Of a DNA stretch of 64,000 nt, positions 1 through 10,777 are shown piece by piece (within the stretch, counting starts at the first letter, position 1; each line of letters begins with the position of its first letter). The DNA comes from Chitinophaga sp. (GTDB taxonomy: Bacteria > Bacteroidota > Bacteroidia > Chitinophagales > Chitinophagaceae), in assembly GCF_017745275.1 (NCBI RefSeq), contig NZ_JAGHZS010000001.1, positions 62,001 to 126,000 on the forward strand. The letters are read 5' to 3'. The notes under the pieces are model-generated. The model had not been told where the DNA came from, did no database searches, and saw only the letters and a program-made list of their open reading frames with translations. The translations under genes were made by a program, and so were the position numbers.

Positions 1-1
1 T

Positions 2-361
2 AATAAAACGGTTTTAAGCCGCCATGAACTATACGCCACCGGTACCACCGGGATGCTGATAGAGCAGGCGCTGGATATATCCGTCAGAAAGTTGCTGAGT
101 GGCCCCCTGGGCGGCGATCAGCAAATTGGTGCACTGGTAGCTACAGGCGAGCTGGATGTCATCATTTTCTTCTGGGATCCTATGGAAGCTTTGCCACATG
201 ATCCGGATATCAAGGCCCTGCTTCGTTTGGGCGTGGTTTGGAATATTCCGATGGCGATGAATCGGTCTTCTGCAGACTTTTTGCTCACCTCTCCATTGAT
301 GCACGAAGAATATGAGGCCAGCCTGCCGGATTACAGCCAGTATACCAAAAGAAAGGTATAA
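2..361 (+). CDS. mgsA: Methylglyoxal synthase (5' end cut by window edge)
   Basis: Converts dihydroxyacetone phosphate to methylglyoxal and phosphate in the cytosol, a bypass of lower glycolysis. The reading frame is open from base 2, and the codons before the first ATG (base 53) already encode family sequence ending YATGTTG, so the gene starts outside the window. Conserved blocks are SGPLGGDQQIGA, whose Asp corresponds to the catalytic Asp71 of the E. coli enzyme, FFWDPMEALPHDPD, and a C-terminal WNIPMA. By comparison with the 152-residue E. coli protein about 30 N-terminal residues are missing. The family assignment is secure; only the start is unknown. Confidence 0.95.
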   Translation, partial: NKTVLSRHELYATGTTGMLIEQALDISVRKLLSGPLGGDQQIGALVATGELDVIIFFWDPMEALPHDPDIKALLRLGVVWNIPMAMNRSSADFLLTSPLMHEEYEASLPDYSQYTKRKV

Positions 362-455
362 CTACGGCTATCCGTTTTTCCGTCTTTATAAATTTTTCAT
401 GCCGCTAACAGCAGTGCCAGGCAAATTTTCCGTACTTTAAATAAAAGCTTCGGGA

Positions 456-2312
456 ATGAGAATTGTTTTTACCCTTTTCTACGCTACCCTGTTGGCGGGT
501 ATTACCTTGCAAACCAATGCGCAAACCGATAGCAGTAAGGCTTCCCGGGATTCGGCGGCAGACTCGCAACTGGTATTGACAACCCGGCTGCTCCGGGAAA
601 ATGACTCCCTCCAAAAAGCAGACGAAGCCCGGAAAAAAGAATTGCAGCAACAACTGCTCCTAAGCAATGACCAGCAGAAAAAAGAATTGCAGGAAAAGCT
701 CCATGCAATTGAACAAGCCGACTCCCTGAAAAAAGTTGCGAACCTACAGCGCATCAATCAACTGAAAGCCACGCACACCGGTATTCCGGTTGTTCCATTT
801 GGCGATACCCTCTTTTATGTTTACAATAAACTGGGGCCGCTGCAACCCAGCGACCGCGCGCAAAATATTGACCATAAGCTGGCGCAGTTAGCCAGTGATC
901 CCTTTTTCACAGCAGATTCCATTCGCCCTATACCCAATGAAAACAATATAGACGTCGCCTATAATGATCTGGTACTGCTCAGTGTTACCGATGACGACGC
1001 CCTCTGGCTGAACCAGGATAAATTAATGGTGGCGCAGCAGTATGCCGACGCTGTTAAAACCGCACTGATAAAGCAAAAGAAAGATACCAGCCTGCAAAGT
1101 ATATTGATCCGCATCGCCTGGCTGCTGTTAATCATCGTCGTGTTTTCTACCATCGTATATGGCATCAATCGCTTGTTTAAACGCTTGCGAACCAAAGCCG
1201 TCAGGCAAAAAGACCTGTATTTTAAAGGCGTGAAAGTGAAGGAATATGCCCTGCTGAACCAGCAGAAACAAATCGGGATCGTGCTTACCGCGTTACGGAT
1301 TGCCCGGATCATCCTCATCCTGTTTATCTTCTATATCACCCTGCCATTTGTGTTCAGCATATTCCCCTGGACCAAAGGCATTGCGGATAAGCTCATCGAC
1401 TGGACACTATCTCCGGTTAAATCCATTGTTCTGAGCTTTGTTCATTATCTCCCTAAATTACTCACTATACTGGTGATATACTTTATTACCCGTTACCTGG
1501 TGAAACTGGTGAATTACCTGGCAGAAGAAATTGCTGTAGGCAATCTTACTATTAATGGTTTCTACGCCGACTGGGCAAGGCCTACCGCTACCGGCATCAA
1601 ATTTCTGCTATATGCATTTATGTTTGTAGTGGTGTTTCCTTACTTGCCGGGATCGGATTCAAAAATATTCCAGGGGGTATCCGTTTTTCTCGGCATTCTC
1701 TTCTCACTCGGTTCTTCTTCCGCCATATCCAATGTGATAGCGGGCTTTGTAATTACGTATATGCGTCCTTTTAAGATCGGTGACCGGGTAAAAATAGGGG
1801 ACATCACCGGGGATGTGATCGAAAAGAACCTGCTGGTAACACGGTTACGCACTATAAAAAATGAGGAGATCACGGTTCCCAATGCCAGCATCTTAAACGG
1901 CCATACAATTAATTTTACTACTTCCAGTAAAGATCTCGGCCTGATTCTGCACACTACTGTCACTATTGGCTATGATGTTCCCTGGAAACAGGTACATGAA
2001 ATGCTGATAGCCGCTGCCCTTGCTACGGATGGCGTTTTGAAAGATAAATCACCTTTTGTGTTGCAAACAAGCCTCGATGATTTTGCCATTGCCTATGAAA
2101 TCAACGTATATACAGATCATTCGCATAAAATGGCGGTGATTTATTCAGACCTGCATCGAAATATTATTGACCACTTTAATGCTGCCGGCGTGGAGATTAT
2201 GTCGCCACACTTTATTGCGCACAGGGATGGGAATACCAGTACCGTGCCTCCGGAATACCTTGGCAACGACTATAAAGCCCCGGTTATGAAGGTGAAGATT
2301 GAAAAAGAATAG
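456..2312 (+). CDS. MscS-family mechanosensitive ion channel
   Basis: Predicted inner-membrane channel that opens under membrane tension to release solutes during osmotic downshock. The 618-residue protein has an N-terminal signal peptide (to about residue 22), a Gln/Lys/Glu-rich coiled-coil-like periplasmic stretch (about 45-95), several membrane segments (near 215-235, 275-300, 325-350, 380-430) and the MscS core. The core shows the pore-helix pattern GSSSAISNVIAGF near residue 418, followed by the beta-domain signature FKIGDRVKIGD. It is much longer than minimal MscS (about 286 residues), as in MscK/YbdG-like or YnaI-like forms. It lies 94 bp after mgsA and 86 bp before the next gene, all on the same strand. 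Confidence 0.92.
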   Translation: MRIVFTLFYATLLAGITLQTNAQTDSSKASRDSAADSQLVLTTRLLRENDSLQKADEARKKELQQQLLLSNDQQKKELQEKLHAIEQADSLKKVANLQRINQLKATHTGIPVVPFGDTLFYVYNKLGPLQPSDRAQNIDHKLAQLASDPFFTADSIRPIPNENNIDVAYNDLVLLSVTDDDALWLNQDKLMVAQQYADAVKTALIKQKKDTSLQSILIRIAWLLLIIVVFSTIVYGINRLFKRLRTKAVRQKDLYFKGVKVKEYALLNQQKQIGIVLTALRIARIILILFIFYITLPFVFSIFPWTKGIADKLIDWTLSPVKSIVLSFVHYLPKLLTILVIYFITRYLVKLVNYLAEEIAVGNLTINGFYADWARPTATGIKFLLYAFMFVVVFPYLPGSDSKIFQGVSVFLGILFSLGSSSAISNVIAGFVITYMRPFKIGDRVKIGDITGDVIEKNLLVTRLRTIKNEEITVPNASILNGHTINFTTSSKDLGLILHTTVTIGYDVPWKQVHEMLIAAALATDGVLKDKSPFVLQTSLDDFAIAYEINVYTDHSHKMAVIYSDLHRNIIDHFNAAGVEIMSPHFIAHRDGNTSTVPPEYLGNDYKAPVMKVKIEKE

Positions 2313-2398
2313 TATCTATCTTCATAAGAATCACATATTTGTATCCTATCAGCCCCGGTTTTTGCTATTTTCGCATCTTACGGTTAAAAGTAAGGCAG

Positions 2399-3940
2399 AT
2401 GTTGAAGCAATTTATAGCAGGTATCTTTGTATGTATCATTCTTGCACAGCAGGCAGGGGCGCAGTTGCCGCCCAAACGCGAATTAAGAGCCGTTTGGATC
2501 GCCACTGTTGAAAATATTGACTGGCCTTCCAGGCGTGGATTGAGTACAGAGCAACAAAAACAAGAGTTTATTGCTATACTGGATCAGCAGCAGCGCAATG
2601 GCATGAACGCCGTAGTAGTGCAGGTACGTCCTGCAACAGATGCTTTCTATCAATCCTCTTACGAACCCTGGTCAGAGTACCTCACGGGTGTACAGGGACA
2701 AGCGCCCAATCCATATTATGATCCACTGCAATTCATGGTGGAAGAAACACATAAACGGGGGATGGAGTTCCACGCCTGGTTTAATCCATATCGTGCGGTA
2801 TTTAATGTAAGCCGCAGCAGTATTGCGGCCAACCACATTTCCCGCCTTAAACCACAATGGTTTCTTACCTACGATGGCAAAAAATATTTTGATCCGGGTA
2901 TTCCGGAAGTACGCGATTATGTAACTGCGGTTATCCGCGATGTGGTAAAACGTTATGATATCGATGCAGTACATTTCGATGACTACTTCTATCCATATCG
3001 TGCACCAGGGAAAGAATTTCCGGACAACAGCTCTTACCGGCTATATGGTAAAAATGTAATGAAGGATGATTGGCGCCGGGCTAATGTGGATGCGATTATA
3101 CAGCAATTGAGTGTTGCTATTAAGGCAGAAAAGCCATGGGTGAAATTTGGTATCAGTCCTTTTGGTGTGTGGCGGAATAAGGATAAGGATCCGGAAGGGT
3201 CTTATACCAAAGGAGGACAAACCAACTACGACGACTTATACGCCGATATCCTGAAGTGGTTAAAAAATGGCTGGATTGATTATGTTGCCCCTCAGCTGTA
3301 TTGGGAGCGGGGACACCGCCTGGCAGACTATGAAATATTGCTGAACTGGTGGAGCCAGCATGGATATGGCCGGCAGGTATATATTGGACATGGGGTATAC
3401 CGTATCAATAGCAATGCCGCCTGGAAGAATCCGAATGAAATACCGGCACAGGTAGAAGAAGCCAGAACCCTCAACACCATCCAGGGAAGTATTTTTTATA
3501 GTGCAGCATCCTTCCGGGGTAATCCACTGGGACTGGAAACCTTGTTGCGGAATGGGGTATATAAATATCCGGCATTACGGCCTATTATGTCGTGGTTGCC
3601 TAAAGAAACGCCGGAGGCGCCTTATTTTATTGATGCTTTTGAGCGTCCCGGAGGACTGGAAATACACTGGGCTGATGATGATACCAGCGGTCATACCAAA
3701 CAGTATGTACTTTATAGGTTTGAGCAAAATGAGGCGATTAACGTCAGCGACCCTACGAAAATTCTCACTATACTGGAACAGATGCCTGATCCGGTATATA
3801 AAGATGTATCCTATGTTAAGGGCAAATCATATACATATGTGGTAACCGCCCTGGACAGAATGCAGAATGAAAGTTTGCAGGGAGAGCCCTTACGGATAGC
3901 AGTAAAAAATGGGAAGGCTTCTTTCCTGTTTGAACCATAA
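2399..3940 (+). CDS. GHL10-family glycoside hydrolase-like protein (DUF187/DigH type), exported
   Basis: Secreted or periplasmic TIM-barrel protein of the GHL10 family; E. coli DigH, which cleaves denuded peptidoglycan glycans, is the best known relative. The start at 2399 gives a clean signal peptide ending AQQAGA at about residue 21; the longer open frame from 2339 spoils it. The family hallmarks follow: RAVWIATVENIDWP at the mature N terminus, the HFDDYFYPY strand near residue 191 carrying probable acidic catalytic residues, then GISPFGVWRN and DYVAPQLYWERG. The last about 100 residues look like a fibronectin-III-type domain. Substrate is inferred only from the family. Confidence 0.88.
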   Translation: MLKQFIAGIFVCIILAQQAGAQLPPKRELRAVWIATVENIDWPSRRGLSTEQQKQEFIAILDQQQRNGMNAVVVQVRPATDAFYQSSYEPWSEYLTGVQGQAPNPYYDPLQFMVEETHKRGMEFHAWFNPYRAVFNVSRSSIAANHISRLKPQWFLTYDGKKYFDPGIPEVRDYVTAVIRDVVKRYDIDAVHFDDYFYPYRAPGKEFPDNSSYRLYGKNVMKDDWRRANVDAIIQQLSVAIKAEKPWVKFGISPFGVWRNKDKDPEGSYTKGGQTNYDDLYADILKWLKNGWIDYVAPQLYWERGHRLADYEILLNWWSQHGYGRQVYIGHGVYRINSNAAWKNPNEIPAQVEEARTLNTIQGSIFYSAASFRGNPLGLETLLRNGVYKYPALRPIMSWLPKETPEAPYFIDAFERPGGLEIHWADDDTSGHTKQYVLYRFEQNEAINVSDPTKILTILEQMPDPVYKDVSYVKGKSYTYVVTALDRMQNESLQGEPLRIAVKNGKASFLFEP

Positions 3941-4160
3941 TGGCAGCATAAAATTATCATCTCCCCCATGTAGATAAGTTGATTTCAGACAGGAGAAAGC
4001 AATAATGGAGCGAAGAAGCCCTCAATAGATCCAGTATTTTTTTCCCTGTCTTTTTTCTCTTACTTTTGATGACATTGTTAACTACCGGACCAATAACCTG
4101 TTCCTATACTTAACACATATCCCTTAATCATTTAGATTGTCAAAAGAAAATATCTCAACT

Positions 4161-5804
4161 ATGAATTTCTATGCTAAACTCTTCGCCTGCGTTGCTGCGG
4201 GCGCCGTTTCTTTGTCGGCCTGTAAAAAGAAAGACTCAACGCCTCCGGTAGACCCCAATATAATATCAGTGGCTATTAATGGTAAAATCAATGCACTGGG
4301 TTTTGACACCCTGAACGCAGTAAAACGGGATGGGGGATATCTTGTGGAGGGCGATCTTTTTTTAACAGATAAAGATCTTGACAACGTTCACGGATATACG
4401 GTATTGTCTATCGCAGACGCAGACCAATACAAATTATCTTATACCCTGAACGCATTACCTCGTGTAATCAGTGTTTCTGCAACGGGCCTGCCAACCGCTT
4501 ACGCCAATGCGCTGGATATTGCTATTGCGAGATATAATGCCCTGAACCTGACTATTACTTTTAAAAAAGTAGCGACGGCAGGAACTGCGGATATTGAAAT
4601 TAAAGATGGTCAATTAGGTGGCCTACTGTCATCTACGCGTGCTTATCCTGATGTTTCCCGTAATCCCTCCAGTCCGATTATCCTGGATGTAGCTAAAATA
4701 GGTGCCACTGCAGATGAAAAAAAGCTGGCTACGCTGATTGCGCATGAAATTGGCCATGCAATTGGATTAAGACATACCAGCTATGTAGACAATCCTTACA
4801 ATTGTACTTATAAACAGGTAGCCAAAGCTGATAACAATACAGTAGAGATCATTAAAATTGAAGGAACTGCTACCAGTGGTGCAGGTTTCAGTTGGATGTC
4901 GGCCTGTCTGAATAATGAAGATCATCCGTTTAATCCGAATGACGTTATTGCTTTAAACCAATTTTACGGCAATACACCAGGTGTTTACAATGTTCCAACT
5001 GCTACTTATAGAAAAGGCACTAAAGAACTTCACTTGTTCCTGAGAAGTAAAACCAACACCTTACTGGAAAAGATCTATACCCCAGGTACTGGCTGGTCTG
5101 CCTGGAACGATCTGGGAGGAACACTTACATCAGACCCTTCAGCTACCTCCCGTGATGAAAATGATATTGTTGTTGTTGCAAGAGGAGCAAATAATAATGT
5201 CATCTATACAACCTGGAGCGCAGGCCAGGGTTGGAGCCAGTGGGGTAATAAGGGAGGGTCTATTGCATCAGCCCCCAATGTAGCCTCCAGGGGAGCAGAC
5301 CACCTGACTATCCTAGCCAGAGGTACCAATGATGTTTTGCAAACCATTTACAATGATGCAGGAGTATGGTATAACTGGCAGAATTTTGCCACTTCAGTGT
5401 ATTCTACCCCTACTAGTGTTTCCCGCTATCCCAACCATATAGAAATGTATGCCCGCGACAATAAAAATGGTATGCTCCAGGGTATCTGGACAAAAGAAAG
5501 CGATCAAACTGTTTGGCAGAATCTGGGTGGCGCTATTTATTCCGCACCTACAGGCGTTGCCAGAGGATACAATAATATTGATGTTTTCGCACAGGGAAGT
5601 AACCATCAGCTTATCACTACCAATTGGTCTGTTGCTGGCAACTGGAACGACTGGAATCGTATTGGTAACAATATTTATTCAGCGCCAGCTGTGGCTTCTC
5701 CGGATTCCCTGTCTATGGATATCTTTGCTAAAGGCCCCAGCGATAACCTGATTCAACGTACCTGGACAAAAGCCAATGGCTATGGTCCATGGATTAGTTT
5801 GTAA
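4161..5804 (+). CDS. Secreted lipoprotein zinc metalloprotease with PLL-like beta-propeller
   Basis: Predicted surface or periplasmic lipoprotein (547 residues). Starting at ATG 4161 gives a signal peptide with a lipobox ending LSAC, Cys about residue 20, followed by KKKD. A metzincin zinc site HEIGHAIGLRH begins near residue 195, with the catalytic Glu second and three His ligands; a downstream WMSAC could be the Met-turn. From about residue 275 to the end there are repeats of roughly 50 residues with WSAWNDLGG / ISAPNVASRG / ILARGTND-like cores, typical of the PLL-type sugar-binding propeller (DUF346). An upstream in-frame TTG at 4137 is less likely as start. Role inferred: degradation of extracellular protein while bound to glycans. 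Confidence 0.85.
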   Translation: MNFYAKLFACVAAGAVSLSACKKKDSTPPVDPNIISVAINGKINALGFDTLNAVKRDGGYLVEGDLFLTDKDLDNVHGYTVLSIADADQYKLSYTLNALPRVISVSATGLPTAYANALDIAIARYNALNLTITFKKVATAGTADIEIKDGQLGGLLSSTRAYPDVSRNPSSPIILDVAKIGATADEKKLATLIAHEIGHAIGLRHTSYVDNPYNCTYKQVAKADNNTVEIIKIEGTATSGAGFSWMSACLNNEDHPFNPNDVIALNQFYGNTPGVYNVPTATYRKGTKELHLFLRSKTNTLLEKIYTPGTGWSAWNDLGGTLTSDPSATSRDENDIVVVARGANNNVIYTTWSAGQGWSQWGNKGGSIASAPNVASRGADHLTILARGTNDVLQTIYNDAGVWYNWQNFATSVYSTPTSVSRYPNHIEMYARDNKNGMLQGIWTKESDQTVWQNLGGAIYSAPTGVARGYNNIDVFAQGSNHQLITTNWSVAGNWNDWNRIGNNIYSAPAVASPDSLSMDIFAKGPSDNLIQRTWTKANGYGPWISL

Positions 5805-5826
5805 AACTGCTTGCAACATATTATCA

Positions 5827-5862
5827 AAAGGGCCAACCGGTAAATACTGGTTGGCCTTTTTA
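5827..5862 (+). terminator. Intrinsic terminator after the metalloprotease gene
   Basis: A 12-bp stem (5831-5842 with 5845-5856, one G-U pair, loop AA) preceded by A-rich and followed by T-rich sequence lies 26 bp past the stop codon. Confidence 0.8.
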
Positions 5863-6184
5863 CTGTTAGTGCTTTGTTACCCCAAACGAATACTAATTAA
5901 ACAGCTTATAACAGGATCAGAATAAAAGAATAATACAAAACATAGCGTTCTCTGCCTTTAAGTGGCCCCAATTTGTCCTGATTGATCTTTCATTTTTTTA
6001 AATATTCTAACAAAGAATACCATCTTTTTATTTTTTTCTAAATTTTAACCGCCTAACAAAAGTTTATATAAAAAATACCGCGTTCCTTTAGTATCTTTAA
6101 ACCGTTCCCGAATTATATCGTACACCATCACCCACGGCGCAAGTCAGAGGGAGAGTGTGTGCCAAAGCAAAAAATCTAAACCAA
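5863..6184. other. AT-rich intergenic leader before gltB
   Basis: About 320 bases without a gene. It should hold the gltBD promoter, but I see no clear TTTG/TAnnTTTG pair; the closest is TATCTTTA around 6093. A GAGGGAGAG stretch at 6147-6154 precedes the alternative GTG start at 6155. Nothing else stands out. Confidence 0.4.
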
Positions 6185-9100
6185 ATGGATGAAGTGAAGC
6201 AAACGCAAGGTTTATACCGTCCGGAATTTGAACATGACGCCTGCGGAACAGGTTTTACCGCCCATATCAAGGGTCGTAAATCCCACCATATTATTCGTGA
6301 TGCCTTAACCATGCTTGAAAACATGGAACACCGCGGAGCCTGCGGTTGTGAGCAAAACACGGGAGATGGTGCAGGAATATTGTTTCAAACGCCCCACGAA
6401 TTTCTGTACGATGAATGCCTGAAATTGGGTATTCGCCTGCCGGAATTCGGGAAATATGGTGTAGGCATGGTCTTCTTTCCGAAAGAACCACGCTGGCGCG
6501 AAGAGTGTCGTGAGATACTCCAACGCAGCGCAGAGAAATTGGGCCTGGAAATCCTGGGCTACCGTAAAGTTCCTGTACGCCCTGACGGCATCGGTGAAAC
6601 CGCCCTTTCTGTAGAACCGGAAATTGAACAGGTATTTATTGCCTGTCCTTATCATATCAGCGACCCGGAAGTTTTTGAGCGCAAATTATTTGTGCTCCGT
6701 AACTACGTTTCCAAAACAGTACGCAATACAGTGCCGAAAGAAAAGTCACTGTTCTATATTGCGTCTCTCTCTTATAAAACAATTGTATATAAAGGTCAAT
6801 TGACGACCTACCAGGTACGTCATTATTATACCGACCTGAGTGATGAGAAAATGGTATCCGCCTTTGCGCTCATCCACTCGCGTTTTGCTACCAACACTTT
6901 CCCCAGCTGGAGATTGGCACACCCGTACCGCTATATTGCGCACAACGGTGAAATCAATACACTCAAAGGCAACCTCAACTGGCTCCGCGCCGGTGAAAGA
7001 GACTTTGTGTCTAAATACTTCACTACAGAGGAAATGGAAATGCTCCTTCCTATTGTAGAAGAAGGTCAGTCCGATTCCGCCAGCCTGGATAACGTGATTG
7101 AACTCCTTACCATGACCGGTCGTTCCTTACCACATGTTATGATGATGCTGGTACCGGAAGCCTGGGATGGTAACGAAGATATGGGAGAAGAAAAGAAAGC
7201 ATTCTACGAATACCATGCTTCTCTGATGGAGCCATGGGATGGTCCTGCTTCTATTTCTTTCACCGATGGCAAAATCATTGGTGCTACCCTGGATCGTAAC
7301 GGACTTCGTCCGAGTCGCTTCGTGGTAACAAAAGACGATCGTGTAATCATGGCTTCTGAAGCGGGTGTATTACCGATAGATCCAAAAAATGTTAAAGAAA
7401 AAGGCCGCCTGCAGCCTGGTAAAATGTTTATTGTAGACATGGAACAGGGCCGTATCATTGGTGATGAAGAGCTGAAACAACAAATCTGCTCTCAGCAACC
7501 TTATGGCGAGTGGCTGAATAAATATAAAATCCGCCTGGAAGAACTGCCAGAACCAAGAGTTACTTTTTCTCACCTGGAACATGAGCAGATCTTTAAATAC
7601 CAACGCGCATTTGGCTACAGTACAGAAGACCTGGATCACATCATTGCCCCAATGGCCATTGATGGTAAAGAACCAGTTGGCTCCATGGGCACCGATACCC
7701 CACTGGCCGTACTGAGCAACCAGCCTCAACATCTGTGTAACTATTTCAAACAACTGTTTGCACAGGTAACCAATCCACCTATTGATCCTATCCGGGAAAG
7801 ATTGGTGATGTCCCTGGCTACCTTTGTTGGCAACAATGGCAACCTGTTGAATGAGGATCCGTTGCACTGTCATGGACTGGCACTGCGTCATCCTATCCTC
7901 AACAACCATGAGCTGGAAAAAATTCGTAGTATCGATACCGGTATATTCCAGGCCAAAACACTGCATACCTACTTCAAAGCAGACGGCAAGCCCGGCTCTC
8001 TGGAAAAAGGATTGGCCCGCCTTTGCCGTTATGCAGTAGATGCGGTGGAAGATGGTTTTGAAGTAATCATTCTGTCTGACCGCGCTATCGACTCTGAACA
8101 CGCTGCCATTCCGTCTATACTCGCTGCTTCTGCGGTTCACCACCACCTGATCCGCAAGGGTTATCGTGGACAGGTAGGACTGATTGTAGAAGCCGGCGAC
8201 GTTTGGGAAGTACATCACTTTGCCTGCCTGCTCGGATTTGGCGTAACTGCTATCAACCCGTACCTGGCACTCAGCACCATACGTGATATGAAGCTGAACA
8301 ACAAACTGGATACTACCCACGATGTAGACAAGCTGAAAAAGAACTATATCAAAGCCATCTGCGATGGACTCCTGAAAGTATTCTCCAAAATGGGCATTTC
8401 TACCCTGCAATCATACCAGGGCGCGCAAATTTTTGAAATACTCGGTATCAATCAGCAAACTGTTGATAAATATTTCACCGGCGCAGTTTCCCGTATCCAG
8501 GGATTAGGCCTGGATGATATTGCCCGTGAAACACTGGCAAAACACTGGATGGGTTATGGCCGCAAAGAGACGCCTATTCAGCGCTTAACAGAAGGTGGTG
8601 TATACCAGTGGAAACGTAAAGGAGAATTCCATCTCTTTAACCCTACTACTATTCACTATCTGCAGTTGTCGACCCGTATGGGTGATTACGCTGCTTTCAA
8701 GAAATATTCCAAAGCGGTAAATGACCAAAGTGAAAAAGCAGCCACCTTACGTAGCCTGTTTTCATTTAAGCCTAACCGTCCATCTATTTCTATTGATGAA
8801 GTAGAACCAGCTACCAGCATCTTCAAGCGTTTTGCTACCGGTGCTATGAGCTTTGGCTCTATCTCTCATGAGGCACACTCCACACTGGCCATTGCGATGA
8901 ACCGCATCGGTGCCAAAAGTAATACCGGTGAGGGTGGGGAAGATGAAATGCGCTATACAGAACTGCCTAACGGCGATTCCATGCGCTCTGCCATCAAACA
9001 GGTTGCCAGCGCCCGTTTTGGGGTTACCAGCTACTACCTGACCAATGCGGATGAACTGCAGATTAAGATGGCACAGGGAGCTAAACCCGGTGAAGGTGGA

Positions 9101-10714
9101 CAATTACCTGGTCATAAAGTAGATGAATGGATCGCGAAAACAAGACACTCCACCCCTGGTGTAGGTCTGATTTCACCGCCACCTCACCACGATATCTATT
9201 CTATCGAGGATCTGGCGCAACTGATCTATGATCTGAAAAATGCCAACCGCGCTGCCCGTATCAGTGTAAAACTGGTATCTAAAGCAGGTGTAGGTACCAT
9301 TGCCGCAGGTGTGGCGAAAGCACATGCCGATGTAGTATTGGTATCCGGATTTGACGGCGGTACCGGTGCTTCTCCGGAAAGCTCTATCAAACACGCCGGC
9401 TTGCCATGGGAACTTGGTTTGGCGGAAACACATCAAACACTCGTTAAAAATAAACTCCGTACCCGTGTTGTACTGCAAACAGATGGTCAGCTGAAAACAG
9501 GCCGTGACATTGCCATTGCTACACTGTTAGGTGCTGAAGAATGGGGGGTGGCCACCGCTGCACTGGTAGTAGAGGGTTGTATCATGATGCGTAAATGCCA
9601 TGTAAATACCTGCCCTGTTGGGGTAGCTACCCAGGATCCGGAACTGCGCAAACGCTTCACCGGAGATCCGCAGCACGTAGTAAACCTGTTTACCTATCTC
9701 GTGGAAGAACTCCGCGAAATCATGGCAGAACTGGGCTTCCGTACGGTGAACGAAATGGTGGGTCAGGTAGGCTGCTTACAGGTACGTGATAACATCACTA
9801 ACTGGAAATCACAAAAACTGGATCTGTCGCCGATATTATTCAATGAAGCGCCTGCTGGTGAAACCGGTCTGTACAAACAGGAAGAACAGGATCACGGCAT
9901 CAGCGAAGTAATTGACTGGCAGCTGCTGAAAGCCGCACAGCCTGCGCTGGAGAAGAAAGTCAGGGTATATCAGCAATACACAGTAAAAAATACAGATCGT
10001 ACCGTAGGTACTATCCTGTCTAACGAAATATCCAAACGCTATAAGAGCGAAGGATTACCGGAAGATACGCTGCACTTCAAATTTGTTGGATCTGCAGGCC
10101 AGAGCTTCGGCGCTTTCACTACGAAAGGTGTAACACTGGAACTGGAAGGAGAAGCCAATGACTACTTCGGTAAGGGCTTGTCTGGCTCCAAACTGATCCT
10201 TTATCCACAAGGAGAAGCAGGATTCAAGGCAGAAGAAAATATTATTGCGGGCAATGTTTGTTTCTACGGAGCTACTTCCGGGGAAGCCTACATCCGGGGT
10301 AAAGCAGGTGAACGTTTCTGCGTACGTAATTCCGGTGCTACCGTAGTAGTAGAAGGGGTGGGCGATCACGGCTGCGAATACATGACCAATGGTAAAGCAG
10401 TGATCCTGGGTGAAACCGGTCGCAACTTTGGTGCAGGTATGAGTGGTGGTATTGCTTACGTATACGATGTGAAAGGCACTTTTGCTAATCACTGTAACCG
10501 CGAAATGATCGACCTCGATCCGCTGGCACAGGAAGATATCGCATTGCTGCAGGACCTGATTACTAAACACCATGCCTACACGAACAGTACGGTAGCGAAG
10601 TTTATCCTGAAAGATTGGGAAAACCAACTGCGTCATTTCGTGAAAGTATTCCCGAAAGAATACAAGGCGGTGTTGAAAGCAGGCATCGCGCAAGGCCAGA
10701 AGGTAGGTCACTAA
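6185..10714 (+). CDS. gltB: Glutamate synthase (NADPH) large subunit
   Basis: Large subunit of GOGAT, which transfers the amide nitrogen of glutamine to 2-oxoglutarate to give two glutamates. About 1509 residues in family order: class-II amidotransferase domain with the N-terminal-nucleophile Cys at about residue 20 in HDACGTGF (exposed by removal of a short propeptide), central domain, FMN-binding synthase domain with [13 protein letters not shown], the 3Fe-4S motif [15 protein letters not shown] near residue 1131, and a C-terminal GXGXG domain ([25 protein letters not shown]). ATG 6185 is preferred because the nucleophile then sits near the N terminus; GTG 6155 is possible. The small subunit follows after 63 bp on the same strand, so the two form an operon. 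Confidence 0.97.
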   Translation: MDEVKQTQGLYRPEFEHDACGTGFTAHIKGRKSHHIIRDALTMLENMEHRGACGCEQNTGDGAGILFQTPHEFLYDECLKLGIRLPEFGKYGVGMVFFPKEPRWREECREILQRSAEKLGLEILGYRKVPVRPDGIGETALSVEPEIEQVFIACPYHISDPEVFERKLFVLRNYVSKTVRNTVPKEKSLFYIASLSYKTIVYKGQLTTYQVRHYYTDLSDEKMVSAFALIHSRFATNTFPSWRLAHPYRYIAHNGEINTLKGNLNWLRAGERDFVSKYFTTEEMEMLLPIVEEGQSDSASLDNVIELLTMTGRSLPHVMMMLVPEAWDGNEDMGEEKKAFYEYHASLMEPWDGPASISFTDGKIIGATLDRNGLRPSRFVVTKDDRVIMASEAGVLPIDPKNVKEKGRLQPGKMFIVDMEQGRIIGDEELKQQICSQQPYGEWLNKYKIRLEELPEPRVTFSHLEHEQIFKYQRAFGYSTEDLDHIIAPMAIDGKEPVGSMGTDTPLAVLSNQPQHLCNYFKQLFAQVTNPPIDPIRERLVMSLATFVGNNGNLLNEDPLHCHGLALRHPILNNHELEKIRSIDTGIFQAKTLHTYFKADGKPGSLEKGLARLCRYAVDAVEDGFEVIILSDRAIDSEHAAIPSILAASAVHHHLIRKGYRGQVGLIVEAGDVWEVHHFACLLGFGVTAINPYLALSTIRDMKLNNKLDTTHDVDKLKKNYIKAICDGLLKVFSKMGISTLQSYQGAQIFEILGINQQTVDKYFTGAVSRIQGLGLDDIARETLAKHWMGYGRKETPIQRLTEGGVYQWKRKGEFHLFNPTTIHYLQLSTRMGDYAAFKKYSKAVNDQSEKAATLRSLFSFKPNRPSISIDEVEPATSIFKRFATGAMSFGSISHEAHSTLAIAMNRIGAKSNTGEGGEDEMRYTELPNGDSMRSAIKQVASARFGVTSYYLTNADELQIKMAQGAKPGEGGQLPGHKVDEWIAKTRHSTPGVGLISPPPHHDIYSIEDLAQLIYDLKNANRAARISVKLVSKAGVGTIAAGVAKAHADVVLVSGFDGGTGASPESSIKHAGLPWELGLAETHQTLVKNKLRTRVVLQTDGQLKTGRDIAIATLLGAEEWGVATAALVVEGCIMMRKCHVNTCPVGVATQDPELRKRFTGDPQHVVNLFTYLVEELREIMAELGFRTVNEMVGQVGCLQVRDNITNWKSQKLDLSPILFNEAPAGETGLYKQEEQDHGISEVIDWQLLKAAQPALEKKVRVYQQYTVKNTDRTVGTILSNEISKRYKSEGLPEDTLHFKFVGSAGQSFGAFTTKGVTLELEGEANDYFGKGLSGSKLILYPQGEAGFKAEENIIAGNVCFYGATSGEAYIRGKAGERFCVRNSGATVVVEGVGDHGCEYMTNGKAVILGETGRNFGAGMSGGIAYVYDVKGTFANHCNREMIDLDPLAQEDIALLQDLITKHHAYTNSTVAKFILKDWENQLRHFVKVFPKEYKAVLKAGIAQGQKVGH

Positions 10715-10777
10715 AAGAAACAATAACATTCATCATCAAAATATCCCTTGCAGGTAAGGGACTTGTGGAGGAAAATT

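Noticed and set aside
7370..8410. 346-codon open frame antisense to gltB
   Set aside because: Shadow of the strongly coding gltB frame; no domain or start signal of its own.
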